This document shows positions 62,131-64,000 of a stretch of DNA of 64,000 bases, piece after piece (position 1 is the first letter of the stretch; every line of letters starts with the position of its first letter). Below the pieces are notes generated by a model, which saw only the letters and a list, made by a program, of their open reading frames with translations, did no database searches and was not told the DNA's origin. The position numbers were made by a program, and so were the translations under genes. Location of the stretch: positions 237,289 to 301,288 of the forward strand of contig NZ_PQWB01000017.1 of assembly GCF_002924365.1 (NCBI RefSeq), written 5' to 3'. The DNA is from Chromobacterium alticapitis (GTDB lineage Bacteria > Pseudomonadota > Gammaproteobacteria > Burkholderiales > Chromobacteriaceae).

Positions 62131-63638
62131 GCCAGTGCCTCCTTTTCGTTGCGCGCGGCGGCCCGGCACCGGCCGGCGGCCAGCCGCATCATTTGGCTTT
62201 TTTCCATGGTTTCCTGCCATTCTCGCTCGGCCAGCGAATCCTGCACCACGCCGGCGCCGGCCTGCACATAGAGGCGGGCGTCGCGCAGCAGCGCGGTGCG
62301 GATGACGATGGCCAGGTCGGCGCGGCCGCGCCAGTCCAGATAGCCGATGGCGCCGCCGTAGACGCCGCGCGAGTGCGGCTCCAGTTCGGCGATGACTTCC
62401 AGCGCCCGCACCTTGGAGGCGCCGCTCAGCGTGCCGGCCGGGAAGGTGCTCTTGAGCAGGTCCAGCCCGCTCACCTCGTCCGGCATGCGGCCGGTGACGG
62501 TGGAGACGATGTGCATCACATGCGAGAAGTATTCGACGGTCAGCAGTTGGTCCACCTGCACGCTGCCCATTTCGGCCAGGCGGCCGATGTCGTTGCGCGC
62601 CAGGTCGACCAGCATCATGTGCTCGGCGATTTCCTTGGGATCGGCCAGCAGCTCTTCGCGCAGGCGGACGTCTTCGGCCGCTTCGCCGCCGCGGCGGCGG
62701 GTGCCGGCCATGGGGCGGCTGGTGACCAGCTGCTCGTCCTGGCGGAACAGCATTTCCGGCGAGGCGCCCACCACCTGGCATTCGCCCAGGTTCAGCAGGT
62801 AGCGGTAAGGCGTCTGGCCCAGCTCGGACAGGGAGCGGTACAGGCTGACGGCGTCCTGTTCGAAGGGCAGGCTCATGCGCTGCGACAGCACTACTTGCAT
62901 CACGTCGCCGGCGGTGATGTAGTCCTTGATCTTGGCCACGGCCTGTTCGAAGTCCCGGCGGGGGAAGGCGAAGTCCGGCTCCATCGCCTCGGCCTGGGGC
63001 AGGGCGGCGCGCGGCGCGGCCGGCGCCAGCAAGGGGCGCAGCCGAGCGGCCAGACGGTTCAGCCGACCCTGGCCGCGGTGGTAGCTGGCCACGGCCTCCG
63101 GGTTTTCATGGACGATGCAATAGGCCAGGCCCTGGCGATGATCCAGCACGATCAGATCGGCGCTGACCCATTGCAGCACGTCCGGCAGGTCGAAGCCGGA
63201 CGGCTTGCGCGCCATGCGGCGCAGCCGCGGCTCGATCAGGCGCGTGGTTTCGAAGCCGAAGTAGCCGAACAGTCCGCCGCTGAACGGCGGCAGCGCGGAG
63301 AAGTGCGGCACCCGGAAATCCAGCTGGAAGCGGGCCAGCTCCGCCAGCGGATCGTCGCAGGCGACGTCGCGCAGCAAGTGGCCGTCGCGGTAGTGGCGGA
63401 AGGCGCCCTCGTCCAGCTCGACGCGCTCGGCGCAGGGCAGGCCGATCACCGAATAGGCCTGCTCGAACGCGCCGTCGCGCCAGTGGCCGGTCTCGAATAA
63501 ATAGTCCTGGCCGCGGTTGGCCAGCGCCTGGTACAGCGACAGCGCTTCCACGCCGGCCGGCAGCGGCAGGGTCTGCCACAGCGGCACGTGGGTGAAACCG
63601 TTCTCGCCGTAAGCGAGGAAATCTTGTTGGCTCAGCAT
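62121..63638 (-). CDS. anthranilate synthase component I
   Basis: A 505-residue chorismate-utilising enzyme of the TrpE type, making anthranilate from chorismate. C-terminal catalytic motifs include SRPMAGTRRRG, LARNDIGRLAEMGSV and KSTFPAGTLSGASKVRA. In the N-terminal domain the usual tryptophan-sensing LLES is replaced by LFET at about residues 47-50, hinting at altered feedback control. The start overlaps the end of the upstream acyl-adenylase. Linkage to a ligase and a thioesterase suggests a biosynthetic copy, not the housekeeping trpE. Confidence 0.92.
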   Translation of the reverse strand: MLSQQDFLAYGENGFTHVPLWQTLPLPAGVEALSLYQALANRGQDYLFETGHWRDGAFEQAYSVIGLPCAERVELDEGAFRHYRDGHLLRDVACDDPLAELARFQLDFRVPHFSALPPFSGGLFGYFGFETTRLIEPRLRRMARKPSGFDLPDVLQWVSADLIVLDHRQGLAYCIVHENPEAVASYHRGQGRLNRLAARLRPLLAPAAPRAALPQAEAMEPDFAFPRRDFEQAVAKIKDYITAGDVMQVVLSQRMSLPFEQDAVSLYRSLSELGQTPYRYLLNLGECQVVGASPEMLFRQDEQLVTSRPMAGTRRRGGEAAEDVRLREELLADPKEIAEHMMLVDLARNDIGRLAEMGSVQVDQLLTVEYFSHVMHIVSTVTGRMPDEVSGLDLLKSTFPAGTLSGASKVRALEVIAELEPHSRGVYGGAIGYLDWRGRADLAIVIRTALLRDARLYVQAGAGVVQDSLAEREWQETMEKSQMMRLAAGRCRAAARNEKEALACI

Positions 63639-64000
63639 GCTTGCGTCTCCGATTGGCTGCGCAGCAGCAGGCCGGCCAGGCGCGACAGGGCGCGGCGATC
63701 CGGTTTGCCGTTGCGATTGACAGGGATGTCGGCCGGGACCGCGATGCGGGCCGGGCGTTTGTAACTTTCCAGATGGGCTTCCAGAGCGGCGCGGACCAGG
63801 CGGACCAGGTCTTCCTCCGCCGCGTGGCCGCGGACGAACAGCACTGGGCGGTCTTCGCCGTCTAGGTCGCGGCCGGCCACCAGATAGCATTCGCTCAATT
63901 CCGGCAGCAGATTGCCCAGCAGATTCTCGATCTCCACCGGCACCACCCAGCGGCCGTAAACCTTGAAGCGGTCGTCCTCGCGGCCATGGAAGGCCAGCAG
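63632..64000 (-). CDS. AMP-dependent synthetase/ligase (C-terminal part, continues beyond window)
   Basis: The C-terminal 122 residues of an acyl-adenylating (ANL superfamily) enzyme whose N-terminus lies beyond the right edge. The hinge GREDDRFKVYGRWV, then VPVEIENLL, and the catalytic lysine in NRNGKPDRRAL are diagnostic. It ends overlapping the anthranilate synthase start by seven bases, so it is the upstream member of this operon. An aryl-CoA or aryl-AMP ligase acting on anthranilate is a reasonable guess from context, but the substrate pocket is not visible. Confidence 0.88.
   Translation of the reverse strand: MLAFHGREDDRFKVYGRWVVPVEIENLLGNLLPELSECYLVAGRDLDGEDRPVLFVRGHAAEEDLVRLVRAALEAHLESYKRPARIAVPADIPVNRNGKPDRRALSRLAGLLLRSQSETQAC

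Overview
This is a gene-dense, high-GC bacterial chromosome segment. The division and cell-wall cluster, the CNP1-like protein and the overall protein flavour point to a betaproteobacterium of the Neisseriales, most likely Chromobacterium or a close relative. That placement is inferred from recognised proteins and base composition, not from a search. I see no rRNA, tRNA, CRISPR array, insertion sequence or phage.

Layout. 1-14.4 kb holds the distal part of the dcw cluster on the + strand, in classic order: murE-murF-mraY-murD-ftsW-murG-murC-ddl-ftsQ-ftsA-ftsZ, then lpxC and a 60-residue membrane protein. Many of these genes overlap or nearly touch. 14.4-19.5 kb is mixed housekeeping: moaC, an AEC permease, an orphan protein, CNP1-like and NRDE proteins, tusA and pyrC. 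19.8-25.5 kb is a complete oligopeptide ABC transporter, oppA-oppBCDF. 25.5-31.5 kb carries small enzymes: DUF3224, a ComB-like phosphatase, a YbjQ protein, a TPR protein, an SDR, a tightly coupled cdh-NUDIX-VOC set, and tcdA. 31.7-40.6 kb has a mini zinc ribbon, a darcynin/TetR divergent pair, threonine aldolase, a periplasmic binding protein, S9 and M13 peptidases, a YfaZ-like outer-membrane protein and YceH. 40.6-49.4 kb has a BCCT transporter, tlyA, a universal stress protein, a glutamine-synthetase-like ligase, a chemoreceptor, a DUF2252 protein and a small secreted protein. 49.4-59 kb has a WbuC-like cupin, a duplicated retropepsin-like protein, proA, an MscS channel, an MFS/MarR pair, an LprI-like protein, an AcpA-like phosphatase and a DciA-like protein.

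59-64 kb: a MocR-type regulator faces an operon running off the right edge. It encodes an acyl-adenylating enzyme (partial), anthranilate synthase I and II, a hot-dog thioesterase and a RidA protein. This looks like a dedicated anthranilate-supplying, anthranilate-activating pathway rather than tryptophan biosynthesis. It is the best candidate here for an undescribed metabolic system.

The most striking non-coding signal is a cluster of DnaA-box-like 9-mers at about 48.87-49.02 kb. It has three exact matches to TTATNCACA, several near matches, and two copies of a roughly 27-bp direct repeat, between two unrelated genes. It looks like an initiator-titration (datA/DARS-like) or origin-like site. 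Other non-coding structure includes a run of three or four perfect hairpins near 44.1 kb, REP-like palindromes near 51.4 kb, three consecutive palindromes upstream of marR, and competing hairpins in the lpxC leader.
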